Shown piece after piece: positions 22,673 to 31,067 of a stretch of DNA of 32,518 nt (its first letter is position 1; each line of letters opens with the position of its first letter). The notes beneath the pieces were generated by a model. That model ran no database searches and had not been told where the DNA came from. It saw only the letters and a program-made list of their open reading frames with translations. The DNA comes from Candidatus Poribacteria bacterium. Its GTDB lineage: Bacteria; Poribacteria; WGA-4E; WGA-3G. Made by a program: the position numbers and the translations under genes. The stretch is taken from positions 1 through 32,518 of the forward strand of contig PYJC01000131.1 of NCBI GenBank assembly GCA_003635255.1, read 5' to 3'.

Positions 22673-24259
22673 TTACTTGGACGCTTGTGAGGCAGCGAAT
22701 TTTTTATCTGTATAAAGTTTATATTCAAAACTATCCAGCAGTGCTTCGCAACTCGCGGAGATGATATTCTCTGAGACGCCGACGGTTCTCCAACTCTGCT
22801 CGCCATCACTCGCTTCAATCAGCACCCGAACTTTTGAACCGGTGCCTGCTTTGGTATCCAGCACTCGGACCTTGTAATCTATGAGTCGAACCGTCTGCAA
22901 GGCGGGATAGAATTGTTCGAGCGCCTTTCGGAGTGCGGTGTCAAGTGCGTTGACGGGTCCGTCGCCATCAGCGGCAGTGTGTGCAGTTAGACCGTCCGGT
23001 GTCGTGACCTTTACCGTCGCTTCAGAACGCATCGCGAAGTCGGTGAACTGCTCAATAATCACGCGGAAACCGACAGGTTCAAAAAAAGATTCATACCCGT
23101 TAAACACCTTATGTGTTAAAAGCTCAAACGATGCTTCAGCGGCTTCGTATTGGTAGCCGTCCTGCTCGGCTGCTTTGAGACGTTTGAAAAGCTCCAACAC
23201 CTGTGGTGAATTCTTGTCGTAATCGGGATACTCCTTTTCAATCTTTTTCATGATAGTACCGCGGCCGGCTTGGTCAGAGACGAGAATCCGTTGTGTATTG
23301 CCAACCGTTTCTGGCACGATATGTTCATAAGTGAGGCGATTCTTACGGATCGCATCGGTATGCAAACCGCCTTTATGTGCAAAGGCGGAACGTCCGACAT
23401 ACGGTTGTCGTTCATCATGTGGAAGGTTCGCTAATTCACTGATAAGTCGGGAGACACTTGTTATGGCTTGCAGCTGCGTATCGTTGAGGCACTTTATTCC
23501 GAGTTTGAGTTGAATTGTTGGGATAATCGAGGCAAGATTCGCGTTTCCACACCGTTCACCATAGCCGTTGAATGTGCCTTGCACATGGGTTGCACCCGCC
23601 TGAACAGCCAATACGGAGTTTGCCGCACCCATGCCAGCATCGTTGTGTGTGTGGATGCCGACAGGCAACGACAACTCGGAGCGGACAACCTTGACACCTT
23701 CCTGAATCTCTAACGGCAACCTGCCGCCGTTGGTATCACAAAGAACGAGGCAGCTTGCACCACCCTCTGCAGCGGCGCGTAGTGTCTCTATCGCATACGC
23801 AGCGTTATCGGCATATCCATCGAAAAAGTGTTCCGCGTCGTAAATCACCTCGCGTCCATTCTCAACAAGATAACGGACAGAACTTTCGATCAATTCCAAG
23901 TTCTCTTCTGCTGTCACCCGAAGGACATCCGTGGCATGGAGTCGCCAACTTTTTCCGAAGATCGTCACAGTTCGCGCGCCGGTATCCAGTAAAGCAGCCA
24001 AATTCGGATCGGTATCGGCGGTATACGTAGGGTATCGTGTGCTACCGAACGGCACAATCGTCGCTGTTTCCAATGCCATGCCTTTCGCACGCTTAAAAAA
24101 TTCTATATCTTTCGGGTTAGAACCGGGATAACCCCCCTCAATGTAGCGGATACCTAATTTATCGAGTGCCTCTATGATGATGAGTTTATCTTCAACAGAA
24201 AACGCTACGCCTTCTGCTTGGCTGCCATCCCTGAGCGTTGTATCGTAAAATTCGACCAT
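22673..24259 (-). CDS. cimA: Citramalate synthase
   Basis: ATG 24259 gives MVEFYDTTLRDG, the normal start of the family; the open frame reaches 24322 but the extra residues have no family match. The 528-residue product is a LeuA-superfamily acyltransferase: DTTLRDG (6-12) at the metal site, GIHTHNDAGMGAANS, HVQGTFNGYGERCGNANL, and the C-terminal dimer/allosteric domain (after ~380). CimA condenses pyruvate with acetyl-CoA to citramalate, the threonine-independent entry to isoleucine; isopropylmalate synthase or homocitrate synthase are less likely given the DGSQAEGVAFS variant typical of CimA. A strong promoter lies ~90 bp upstream and leaves a leader with an unused AAGGAG. Confidence 0.88.
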   Translation of the reverse strand: MVEFYDTTLRDGSQAEGVAFSVEDKLIIIEALDKLGIRYIEGGYPGSNPKDIEFFKRAKGMALETATIVPFGSTRYPTYTADTDPNLAALLDTGARTVTIFGKSWRLHATDVLRVTAEENLELIESSVRYLVENGREVIYDAEHFFDGYADNAAYAIETLRAAAEGGASCLVLCDTNGGRLPLEIQEGVKVVRSELSLPVGIHTHNDAGMGAANSVLAVQAGATHVQGTFNGYGERCGNANLASIIPTIQLKLGIKCLNDTQLQAITSVSRLISELANLPHDERQPYVGRSAFAHKGGLHTDAIRKNRLTYEHIVPETVGNTQRILVSDQAGRGTIMKKIEKEYPDYDKNSPQVLELFKRLKAAEQDGYQYEAAEASFELLTHKVFNGYESFFEPVGFRVIIEQFTDFAMRSEATVKVTTPDGLTAHTAADGDGPVNALDTALRKALEQFYPALQTVRLIDYKVRVLDTKAGTGSKVRVLIEASDGEQSWRTVGVSENIISASCEALLDSFEYKLYTDKKFAASQASK

Positions 24260-24346
24260 GTTATTTTTCACTGCAAGTTTTAGCTGATAAGCCACACCTA
24301 ATTCGGTGTCTCCTTTTAGCAATACCCGTTTAATTCTGTTAGTGGA

Positions 24347-24375
24347 ATTTTACCACATTTTAGGGCGAAAGTCAA
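24347..24375 (-). promoter_or_regulatory. Promoter of cimA
   Basis: On the minus strand, TTGACT (24375-24370), a 17-bp spacer and TAAAAT (24352-24347) are near consensus. The predicted leader to ATG 24259 is about 80 nt and contains AAGGAG at 24315-24310 that is too far (>45 nt) from the start to serve it. Confidence 0.6.
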
Positions 24376-24380
24376 GGCAT

Positions 24381-24409
24381 TTGCGGTTGTACGTCTTACT
24401 TACTATGCT
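24381..24409 (+). promoter_or_regulatory. Promoter of the carboxypeptidase gene
   Basis: TTGCGG (24381-24386), a 17-bp spacer and TATGCT (24404-24409), back to back with the cimA promoter on the other strand, about 65 bp before ATG 24475. Confidence 0.45.
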
Positions 24410-24474
24410 CCATAAGCAGGGTAGGTCATGTTTCCCTTTCATTATCCACGCAATTGTGTTATCATTTAATCACT

Positions 24475-25749
24475 ATGAAAAATTATGCTATTTTACTTAT
24501 TTGCGTCGCGTTGTTGTTTTCAGGTTGTGGTATATCGGTACTAAAACCGAAACCCGTTCAGACACAACCTCCAACAGTTTCTGCAGACCCGCTCGAAAAA
24601 CTACATACCGATATTGATGCCGTTTTACAGGAGGCGTTATTCACAACAGCAAGCATCGGCATAAAGATTGTTGCTGTCGAAACCGGTGAAGTGATTTATG
24701 AAAAGAATCCCTTCAAACTACACCATCCTGCCTCCACAACAAAACTCTTCACAGCAGCAACCGCCTTGGCAAAACTGGGGTCGGACTACCGGTTTGAGAC
24801 AACCGTTTATGTTGATGCAGAGGTAGATACGCAAGTCGCAGGGAACATCTATCTCAAAGGTAGAGCTGACCCAGTGCTTCAGCCTCAAGATATAGTAAAA
24901 TTGGCTGATGTATTGCTTGAAAGTGGTGTAAAGTCGATACAAGGTGATATCCTCGTTGACACAACATATCTTGACACTGTCCGAGAGGGGCCGGGCTGGA
25001 TGTGGGACGATAGACCGCTTCGGATTAGTGCTTTAAGTATCAGACAAATAGAACCCGAACCGGGAACAAGGAGCAGAGCCCTTGCATGTGGCTATCTATT
25101 GAAAAACGAACTCATAGAAAAAGGTATTGAGGTAACGGGTGATGTTGTCCCCGGAACAGTGCCATTAGATGCGCGTACGGCTGCCAAACACTTATCACCG
25201 CCGCTTGCTGATATCATCAAATTAATGAACAAACCGAGCGACAATTGGATCGCTGAACTGCTCTTCAAAACCATTGGTGCTGAAGTGATGGGTGAACCCG
25301 GAACGTGGCAAAAAGGGAGGGATGCTGTCAATGAATTCTTAGAAGAAATCATTGGTGAGCCGCCAGCGCATCGGTTCGTTGACGGTTCTGGACTCTCTCG
25401 GTACAACCTACTCAACGCTGAATTGCTCACGAAACTGCTTGTCTACATGTATCAGAATTTTGAGTTGATGCCGGAGTATGTGGCATCGCTCCCGATTGCT
25501 GGCGTTGACGGCACCTTAAGCCATCGGATGCAAGGCGTGTCCGCTGAGAAGGTGTTGCGAGCGAAAACGGGGACGTTAAGCGGTGTTTCTGCGCTTGCTG
25601 GCTACGCCGTGACAGCAGACGATGAAGTCTTTGCATTCGGCATCCTCATCAGCCACTACGTCGGTTCTGCCATCCCCGCGCGGGATATTCAGGATCAGAT
25701 TGGGAATTATTTGACTGAGTTTAGTCGTCGTGTGGAAGTAACTGAATAA
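24475..25749 (+). CDS. dacB: D-alanyl-D-alanine carboxypeptidase, S13/PBP4-type lipoprotein
   Basis: ATG 24475 begins a signal sequence ending LLFSGC18, a lipobox-like site (F at -3 is less usual than L), so the protein is probably lipid-anchored. The 424-residue product has all three penicillin-binding motifs: S87-T-T-K90 (PASTTKLF), S255-D-N257 and K364-T-G366. The order and the NIYLKGRADPVL...IQGDILVDTTYLD insert fit the S13 (DacB/PBP4) class, which trims or cuts peptidoglycan cross-links. It has its own promoter and ends in a convergent hairpin terminator. Confidence 0.88.
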   Translation: MKNYAILLICVALLFSGCGISVLKPKPVQTQPPTVSADPLEKLHTDIDAVLQEALFTTASIGIKIVAVETGEVIYEKNPFKLHHPASTTKLFTAATALAKLGSDYRFETTVYVDAEVDTQVAGNIYLKGRADPVLQPQDIVKLADVLLESGVKSIQGDILVDTTYLDTVREGPGWMWDDRPLRISALSIRQIEPEPGTRSRALACGYLLKNELIEKGIEVTGDVVPGTVPLDARTAAKHLSPPLADIIKLMNKPSDNWIAELLFKTIGAEVMGEPGTWQKGRDAVNEFLEEIIGEPPAHRFVDGSGLSRYNLLNAELLTKLLVYMYQNFELMPEYVASLPIAGVDGTLSHRMQGVSAEKVLRAKTGTLSGVSALAGYAVTADDEVFAFGILISHYVGSAIPARDIQDQIGNYLTEFSRRVEVTE

Positions 25750-25760
25750 ACCAATTTCTA

Positions 25761-25785
25761 TAGGCGCGGTTACAAACCGCGCCTA
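25761..25785. terminator. Perfect GC-rich hairpin between convergent genes (REP-like)
   Basis: TAGGCGCGGTT and AACCGCGCCTA pair over 11 bp around ACA, between the convergent stops at 25749 and 25800. It can act as a two-way terminator, but lacks a T-run. It shares the layout GGCGnGGTT...AACCnCGCC with the hairpin at 26602-26628, so both are likely members of a dispersed REP-like family. Confidence 0.65.
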
Positions 25786-25799
25786 CAACTGACAGAAGT

Positions 25800-26579
25800 T
25801 TACTCAAATCGTGATGAAATGTCAGGTGGTGATTCGCCTACAGCGGATTTTCCATCGCGTAACAACGGTTCCGCATTGCCCCACAACCGGCTTCCGTCGT
25901 GCGAAAGGAGTGGCTCCGCGGAATATTGTGCAAGGTAGGCACGCCGTAGATTACTCGTATAGTTCGTGCCACTGCAATGGAAATTGACGCTTGTGAACGC
26001 TACAATGCTTCCCGCAGGTACGACAGCAGGGACACCCTTCTCCGGTCCGAAATAGCCGACCATGTCGTTGCTTTTTTCATCTCGGATGTGTTTTACCCAT
26101 GAACGGATGCCGATGTGGGAAAACGGCATTACATAAACCGTCCCATTCTCTTCAGACATATCATCAAGCGCACACCAACAAGTGAGATACGGTTTGTGAT
26201 CGGGATAACCGACGTAACCGGAATCCTGATGCCAACTAAATTTCATCCCCTCTTCCGCGCCTTTGACGACATACTGTTCCCAAAAGAGATACGCCGTATC
26301 GCCTAAAGTGGCACGGCAGACATCCGCCATCAGGTCGCTGAACAGGAATTCGCGGAGTTTCGGCTGCTTCCTGAAGCAGTTTGAGACAAAATACCGCTTC
26401 CCGCGATGATTGAGACCCAACATATCTACATTCTGTCGTTCCATCTCAGCATCCGCCTGATTGATAAAGGTCCCGCATTCACCGCGAAGCAGTTCCAGGA
26501 GCGGTTCTGGGATAACATTCTCTAAAATGAAATAGCCTTCCTCTTGGAATTGCTGTTTCTGTGCATCGGTTACGTTCAT
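25800..26579 (-). CDS. Phytanoyl-CoA dioxygenase (PhyH) family protein
   Basis: A 259-residue Fe(II)/2-oxoglutarate oxygenase. Iron ligands are H117 and D119 (SWHQDSGY) and H201 (NFHCSGTN), with R212/R213 after it for 2-oxoglutarate. WHQD and HxSGxN are the classic PhyH forms, unlike the HFD/HTSTKN form of the 8447 protein, so the two belong to different subgroups. No signal peptide. AGGA precedes the ATG. It is last in a minus-strand run after the superoxide dismutase and sulfite-oxidase-like genes, but the 26602-26628 hairpin between may separate its expression. Substrate unknown. Confidence 0.88.
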   Translation of the reverse strand: MNVTDAQKQQFQEEGYFILENVIPEPLLELLRGECGTFINQADAEMERQNVDMLGLNHRGKRYFVSNCFRKQPKLREFLFSDLMADVCRATLGDTAYLFWEQYVVKGAEEGMKFSWHQDSGYVGYPDHKPYLTCWCALDDMSEENGTVYVMPFSHIGIRSWVKHIRDEKSNDMVGYFGPEKGVPAVVPAGSIVAFTSVNFHCSGTNYTSNLRRAYLAQYSAEPLLSHDGSRLWGNAEPLLRDGKSAVGESPPDISSRFE

Positions 26580-26601
26580 AAATTCCTACCTATAACGTGC
26601 C

Positions 26602-26628
26602 GCTGGCGAGGTTTCAAACCTCGCCAGC
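26602..26628. repeat. 13-bp perfect hairpin, REP-like
   Basis: GCTGGCGAGGTTT and AAACCTCGCCAGC flank a single C, between two minus-strand genes. It has the same layout as the 25761-25785 hairpin (GGCG..GGTT/AACC..CGCC) but a different stem sequence, showing compensating changes. It may dampen read-through into the PhyH gene. Confidence 0.7.
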
Positions 26629-26646
26629 AATATGGGAGTATAAGTT

Positions 26647-27777
26647 CTATTCAATATTTACTCGGCGGACCACCTGACCGTGGCTTTCCCAATAGGTATG
26701 TTTTCCCGTGATATAGTCAGAATCGGCTGCGGGTTGGATGTTGCCCTTCGTATCAATCGCTCTGGAGACGACGGTGTGTTCGCCTTTCGATGGACTGTTC
26801 CAGTCGAGATGCCAGATTTTCCATGCGAATTCCGCATCCTCTTCCGGATCAATCGTCGCTTTCTGCCACGCCCCGCCATCAATACTCACCTCAACGGTAG
26901 CAATAGGAGCACCCCACGCTGCACCGTAGATACGATACTGATCGCTGATGCGTGTCACCTTCGCTGCTAACGATTTCAACTGCGTTCTACCGACTGAGGT
27001 CTCCATCCAGACCGATTCGCCATCGTGACGTTTTTCTTCACGCATCGTCACGTAATCGCGTCCCATGAACCGCCCCATGTACCGGGTATTACGCACCTCA
27101 ATGCGTTTGAGCCATTTGACGCAGGCGATGCCATACCAACCCGGAGCAATCAAGCGCAGCGGTGCGCCGTTGGCGTGCGGCAAGGGTTCTCCATTCATCT
27201 CATAGCAGAGCAGATTGGTATCTTCCAGTGCGTCTTCAACGGACATGCTCCGGGCAAAGTTCTGACGCATCTTGACCTTTCGCCGTTCTTCTTCACCGAC
27301 ATCGTGTCCGAAAAAAATGACCTCAATGCCGTTCTCTTGGATACCGGCTTCCTTGAGGATCGGTGCGAGCGGTGTACCAGCCCATCTCGCGTTCCCAATC
27401 GCGCCAGTAAACGTCGGAAAACCGTGGTTACCGGAGCATTCCAAGGTAAAGGTTACCTCCTGCCGTGGACGCGCTTTAATGTCTTCAATTGTGAACATCA
27501 ACGAATTATCAACCAAACCACTTACTTCCAGTTTCCACGTCGTGAGATCGACTTCGGGCTTGCCGTAATGTGAAACGTTGAAGAATTCATCGTTTGGTGT
27601 TATAAACGTATCAAGTTTGTTCCAATCCAACAAGACTCGCTCTGAAGGTGGCGGTTGATCGGTGAATGGGATAAGCATTTCCCCTTCACGGCTTGGAAAG
27701 GCATAGACTGCCCACGGACTGAGCAGCAACCCTGTAAGCGTCATACCGCTCTGTCGCAAAAAATCTCTGCGATCCAT
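26647..27777 (-). CDS. Tat-exported sulfite oxidase-like molybdopterin enzyme
   Basis: A 376-residue protein. MDRRDFLRQSGMTLTGLLL is a Tat signal (RRDFLR), so the cofactor-loaded protein is exported folded. The molybdenum-binding domain follows: FTLEC114SGNHG supplies the cysteine ligand to molybdenum; NGAPLRLIAPGWYGIACVKWLKRIEV is the family's signature; the C-terminal ~120 residues form the Ig-like dimerisation domain (VEVSIDGGAWQKA...). No haem-binding b5 domain, as in bacterial SorA/YedY-like enzymes. Sulfite or another small oxide is the likely substrate. AAGGAGG precedes the ATG. It follows the superoxide dismutase gene by 31 bp. Confidence 0.88.
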   Translation of the reverse strand: MDRRDFLRQSGMTLTGLLLSPWAVYAFPSREGEMLIPFTDQPPPSERVLLDWNKLDTFITPNDEFFNVSHYGKPEVDLTTWKLEVSGLVDNSLMFTIEDIKARPRQEVTFTLECSGNHGFPTFTGAIGNARWAGTPLAPILKEAGIQENGIEVIFFGHDVGEEERRKVKMRQNFARSMSVEDALEDTNLLCYEMNGEPLPHANGAPLRLIAPGWYGIACVKWLKRIEVRNTRYMGRFMGRDYVTMREEKRHDGESVWMETSVGRTQLKSLAAKVTRISDQYRIYGAAWGAPIATVEVSIDGGAWQKATIDPEEDAEFAWKIWHLDWNSPSKGEHTVVSRAIDTKGNIQPAADSDYITGKHTYWESHGQVVRRVNIE

Positions 27778-27808
27778 GATGCCTCCTTATTTTTTGGCAG
27801 GCGCGATT

Positions 27809-28531
27809 TTAAGCGTTCATCGCTGCGATGTAGTTGGCGTTAACCTGTTTCCAATTGACGACTTTGCCCCAAGCGTCAACGTAATCGGCGCGCCGGTTCT
27901 GGTAGTTCAGATAATACGCGTGTTCCCAGACATCAAGACCGAGGATAGGGATATGTCCTTTCATCAAAGGGCTATCCTGATTCGATGTTGAATAGATTTG
28001 CAACTTCTTCTTATCATCGACAACAAGCCATGCCCATCCTGACCCGAAATGCGTTTTCGCGGCTTTGGCGAACATCTCACTGCCATCCTCAACCGATCCA
28101 AACGTGGATTGAATCGCTTCGGCAACTTTACCTGTCAGTTCTCTGCCTCCGGGAATCATAATGCTCCAGAAGAGCGTATGGTTGGCGTGTCCACCACCGC
28201 TGTTGATAACAGCTTGGCGGATGTCCTTCGGCACTTTATCAATATTCCGAAGTAGATCTTCAATTGACATGTGCTCCAAATTGTGATGATGTGCAATCGC
28301 TGCATTGAGTTTATTGACATAGCCTTGATGGTGTTTACCGTGATGGATCTCCATCGTGCGTTTGTCAATAGACGGTTCAAGTGCATCGTATGGGTAGCGT
28401 AGCTTTGGCAGCATGTGGCCATGGCTATGTGCCTGCTGGTGATGATCTGCATAAAGGTGCAGCGGACTGTTCGCGAGCAGCAGTCCTGCTACTGCAGTAC
28501 TTCCCCGAATTAAAAAATTTCTGCGGTTCAT
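27809..28531 (-). CDS. sodA: Tat-exported superoxide dismutase (Mn type likely)
   Basis: ATG 28531 has AAGGAG 6 nt upstream and begins a Tat signal ([20 protein letters not shown]), giving 240 residues; an upstream ATG is not used. Metal ligands are present: the His of [13 protein letters not shown], the second His in [11 protein letters not shown], and D-x-W-x-H in [14 protein letters not shown] after the core has the Gln-Asp pair typical of manganese enzymes, where iron enzymes have other residues; metal choice remains inferred. Export to the periplasm with the neighbouring molybdenum enzyme fits protection of an exported redox system. A consensus promoter lies 32 bp upstream of its start. 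Confidence 0.9.
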   Translation of the reverse strand: MNRRNFLIRGSTAVAGLLLANSPLHLYADHHQQAHSHGHMLPKLRYPYDALEPSIDKRTMEIHHGKHHQGYVNKLNAAIAHHHNLEHMSIEDLLRNIDKVPKDIRQAVINSGGGHANHTLFWSIMIPGGRELTGKVAEAIQSTFGSVEDGSEMFAKAAKTHFGSGWAWLVVDDKKKLQIYSTSNQDSPLMKGHIPILGLDVWEHAYYLNYQNRRADYVDAWGKVVNWKQVNANYIAAMNA

Positions 28532-28562
28532 GTGTTCTCCTTGTCCGGCTGTTTTGAATGGC

Positions 28563-28591
28563 ATTTTACAGAAATTGTGGGTTTGTGTCAA
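28563..28591 (-). promoter_or_regulatory. Strong promoter of sodA run
   Basis: On the minus strand, TTGACA (28591-28586), a 17-bp spacer and TAAAAT (28568-28563) are essentially consensus. It would drive sodA, the molybdenum enzyme and possibly the PhyH gene. Confidence 0.65.
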
Positions 28592-28603
28592 TATAAAATT
28601 CAG

Positions 28604-28632
28604 TTGATTTTGGCATAGAGATGTGGTATTTT
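28604..28632 (+). promoter_or_regulatory. Divergent promoter of the TPR gene run
   Basis: TTGATT (28604-28609), a 17-bp spacer and TATTTT (28627-28632) lie only 12 bp from the sodA -35 box on the other strand. The two promoters are back to back and may share control. Confidence 0.5.
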
Positions 28633-28661
28633 GTTAATAAAGCAGAGAGAGGAGGAAACCC

Positions 28662-29573
28662 ATGAGTGAAAAATCAATAAAGCCGATTGTTGAAGATAAC
28701 ACACCGAAAGTTGAGGAAACGATGCAAGCATATCAAACGTCCCCGGTGGTTTCGCTGATAGATAAGGCAATTGCCGATGCGCACTTGTTGCAAGAAGAGG
28801 GGAAAATCGCAGCAGCACTTGAAAAATGGTGCTCGCTCGCGAATATCGTAGAGGAGGTTGATAACGAAGTCGCTGCCCGCGCATGGTTTTCTATTGGCAA
28901 CCTCCTGTTGGAACAAGAGAAGACAAAGAAGGCGCTTTCTGCTTATGACAAGGCGATCTGTTTGAAGCCCGATTATGCGGAAGCCTATGCCCAACGGGCG
29001 AATGTCCAAGACGCGCTCGGACAGTATGCAGAGGCGATTGCTGACTATGATGAGGCAATCCGCCTCAATCCTGCGAATGCCGAAGCGCATGTGAACCGTG
29101 GTTTCGTACAGACAAAATTAGGCAATCATGAAGCCGCCATCGCCGATCATGATGAGGCTTTACGATTGAACCCGGATTTGGTGGAAGCCTACCATAATCG
29201 AGGACTTGCAAAGTTGATGCTTGGGAAGCATGAAAGTGCTATTGAGGACTTCGACCGGACAATTCAGCTCTATCCTGAGAGTGCTGTCCCGTATTGGAAT
29301 CGAGCGATGGCAAAGGGATTCCTGCGTCAATATAAGGCCGCTATTGCTGATTATGACGAAACGATTCGTCGAATGCCAGAGTATACAGAAGCGTACGTCG
29401 AACGGGGCATGGTAGAACGCAGCCTCAGACAGAAAAAGAAAGCACTCGCGGATTTTGAGACAGCACTCAAACTCACACGCAAGACTGGTGATGAGAAGCT
29501 TGAAGCGAAACTTGTCGAGGAGATTCAAGAACTTAAGGAAGAATTAGGGTGGGAGAAGCGCGCTGATGCATGA
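28662..29573 (+). CDS. TPR repeat protein
   Basis: ATG 28662 follows AGAGGAGG at 6 nt. The 303-residue protein has six consecutive TPRs from ~67 to 270, e.g. AWFSIGNLLLEQEKTKKALS, AYAQRANVQDALGQYAEAIA, AHVNRGFVQTKLGNHEAAIA, AYHNRGLAKLMLGKHESAIE, YWNRAMAKGFLRQYKAAIAD and AYVERGMVERSLRQKKKALA. It has no signal peptide; TPRs scaffold protein complexes. The next gene's original ATG (29566) overlaps its last codons (GATGCATGA), so the two were translated together. Confidence 0.85.
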   Translation: MSEKSIKPIVEDNTPKVEETMQAYQTSPVVSLIDKAIADAHLLQEEGKIAAALEKWCSLANIVEEVDNEVAARAWFSIGNLLLEQEKTKKALSAYDKAICLKPDYAEAYAQRANVQDALGQYAEAIADYDEAIRLNPANAEAHVNRGFVQTKLGNHEAAIADHDEALRLNPDLVEAYHNRGLAKLMLGKHESAIEDFDRTIQLYPESAVPYWNRAMAKGFLRQYKAAIADYDETIRRMPEYTEAYVERGMVERSLRQKKKALADFETALKLTRKTGDEKLEAKLVEEIQELKEELGWEKRADA

Positions 29574-30026
29574 ATTCTATCGTTCTCGCCGCGTTCAGCT
29601 GCGCGATATTTGGCCCACGAAGCACGAGATTTCACACCTTGGCTGGCGGAGAACCTTGTTTTCCTTGCTGAAGCACTGAGCATGGATTTGGAACTTGAAG
29701 CCACGGAAAAACGTGTCGGAGATTTTCGAGCCGACATTGTGTGTCGTAACAGGACTGACAACTCACGCGTGATTATCGAAAACCAACTTGAAAAATCCAA
29801 TCACCCGCACTTGGGCAAAGTCCTCACTTATGCAGCGGGCCTGGATGCCGCCACCATCATCTGGATTGCAGAAAAGTTCCGTCCTGAACACCGTGATGTT
29901 CTCAATTGGCTAAATAAAAATACATCTGCTGCCCTCCAGTTTTTTGGTGTAGAGATTGAGGTTTTCCAAATTGCAGATTCGCCTTACGCCCCGGAGTTCA
30001 CCGTCGTTACAGATATGAACAACTGA
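29566..30026 (+). pseudogene. Frameshifted, truncated copy of the DUF4268-type nuclease
   Basis: Compared with the intact paralogue at 30056-31060 this copy is damaged twice. From ATG 29566 it reads MHEFYRSRRVQLRDIWP, matching VELREIWP of the paralogue; then one base is missing after CCC at 29614-29616 and the match continues in the frame read from 29610 (HEARDFTPWLAENL, VGDFRADIVC, IIENQLEKSNHPHLGK, VLTYAAGLDAATIIWIAEKF). It stops at NN-TGA exactly where the paralogue continues NNW. Only the N-terminal PD-(D/E)XK-like nuclease domain is left; the C-terminal DUF4268 part is absent. It is either an inactive duplicate, or a live short protein started at TTG 29610; the former is favoured. Confidence 0.7.
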
Positions 30027-30055
30027 CAAACAAATAACAAAGGAAACAACGCCTA

Positions 30056-31060
30056 ATGCCTGAAGAACTTTCCCGCCTTGAATCGGTTGAACTGCGCGAA
30101 ATTTGGCCCGACGAAGCTCAAAATTTCACACCCTGGTTAGCTGAAGAAGAAAACCTTACCCTCCTTGGCGAAACACTCGGTATCGAACTTGAATTTGAGA
30201 GTCAAGAGTTAAGTGTTGGAGACTTCCGAGCGGATATTCTGTGCAGGGATATAGTCGATGGCTCAAGGATACTCATTGAAAACCAGTTGGAAAGAACTAA
30301 CCACAGCCACCTTGGTCAAATCCTTACATACGCAGCTGGATTGGATATCCACACAGTTATCTGGATCGCAAAAGAGTTCCGAGAGGAACACCGTGCTGCG
30401 CTTGATAGACTCAATGAAATTACAGATGAGCACTACCAGTATTTTGGGATAGAGGTTAAGGTATGGCAAATTGGAGATTCTGCACGCGCCGCGCAATTTG
30501 ATGTCGTCTCCAGTCCTAACAATTGGAGCCGCTCAGTAAGTCGAGGTCCAGAACTTGCAGCAAGTAAGGATCTTTCCGAAAGGGGTGCCCGGAATATAAA
30601 ATTCTGGACAGCACTACGCAAGTACATGGATCAGAAGAATAATCCTCTTAAATTCCCAAAACCAGGCTCGTCAAATTATCTAGATTTCAGCATAGGGCGT
30701 GCTCACTTTACTATGCAGCCGTATTTAGTTGCCACAAGGAGGGAAATTGGCATTCGCCTCTATATAGGCGGAAAAGACGCTAAAAACGCTACAGCATATT
30801 TTCATTTGCTGAAAGAACAACAAGAGAAAATCCAAAACGAATTTAGCGAACCACTTGAATGGGACGAACAAGCCGGTCCCATAGTTAAGCGGATCTCTTT
30901 GCGCAAAGGTGATACTGATCCGACAGACGAAACCGATTGGCCAAATCAACACGAATGGTTTGCTTCAAAATTGGAGTTGTTTGATAAGGTCTTCCGCCCG
31001 CGCATCAAAGCACTCAATGCTGATGACTGGGAACCTCCTGAATACAAGGATGATGAATAG
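30056..31060 (+). CDS. PD-(D/E)XK-like nuclease with DUF4268 domain
   Basis: A 334-residue protein. Residues ~15-150 are a nuclease-type fold: VGD56FRAD60ILC followed by LIE75NQ77LERTNHSHLGQILTYAAGLD, i.e. D...ExQ in place of ExK, seen in several PD-(D/E)XK subfamilies. The C-terminal ~130 residues (RNIKFWTALRKYMDQK..., FTMQPYL...EIGIRLYIGGKDAK, LFDKVFRPRIKAL) match DUF4268, usually fused to such nucleases in restriction or defence-associated proteins. A truncated copy lies directly upstream, and the patatin-like gene overlaps its last codons. Predicted to cut or bind DNA; target unknown. Confidence 0.75.
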   Translation: MPEELSRLESVELREIWPDEAQNFTPWLAEEENLTLLGETLGIELEFESQELSVGDFRADILCRDIVDGSRILIENQLERTNHSHLGQILTYAAGLDIHTVIWIAKEFREEHRAALDRLNEITDEHYQYFGIEVKVWQIGDSARAAQFDVVSSPNNWSRSVSRGPELAASKDLSERGARNIKFWTALRKYMDQKNNPLKFPKPGSSNYLDFSIGRAHFTMQPYLVATRREIGIRLYIGGKDAKNATAYFHLLKEQQEKIQNEFSEPLEWDEQAGPIVKRISLRKGDTDPTDETDWPNQHEWFASKLELFDKVFRPRIKALNADDWEPPEYKDDE

Positions 31061-31067
31061 GCAATCA

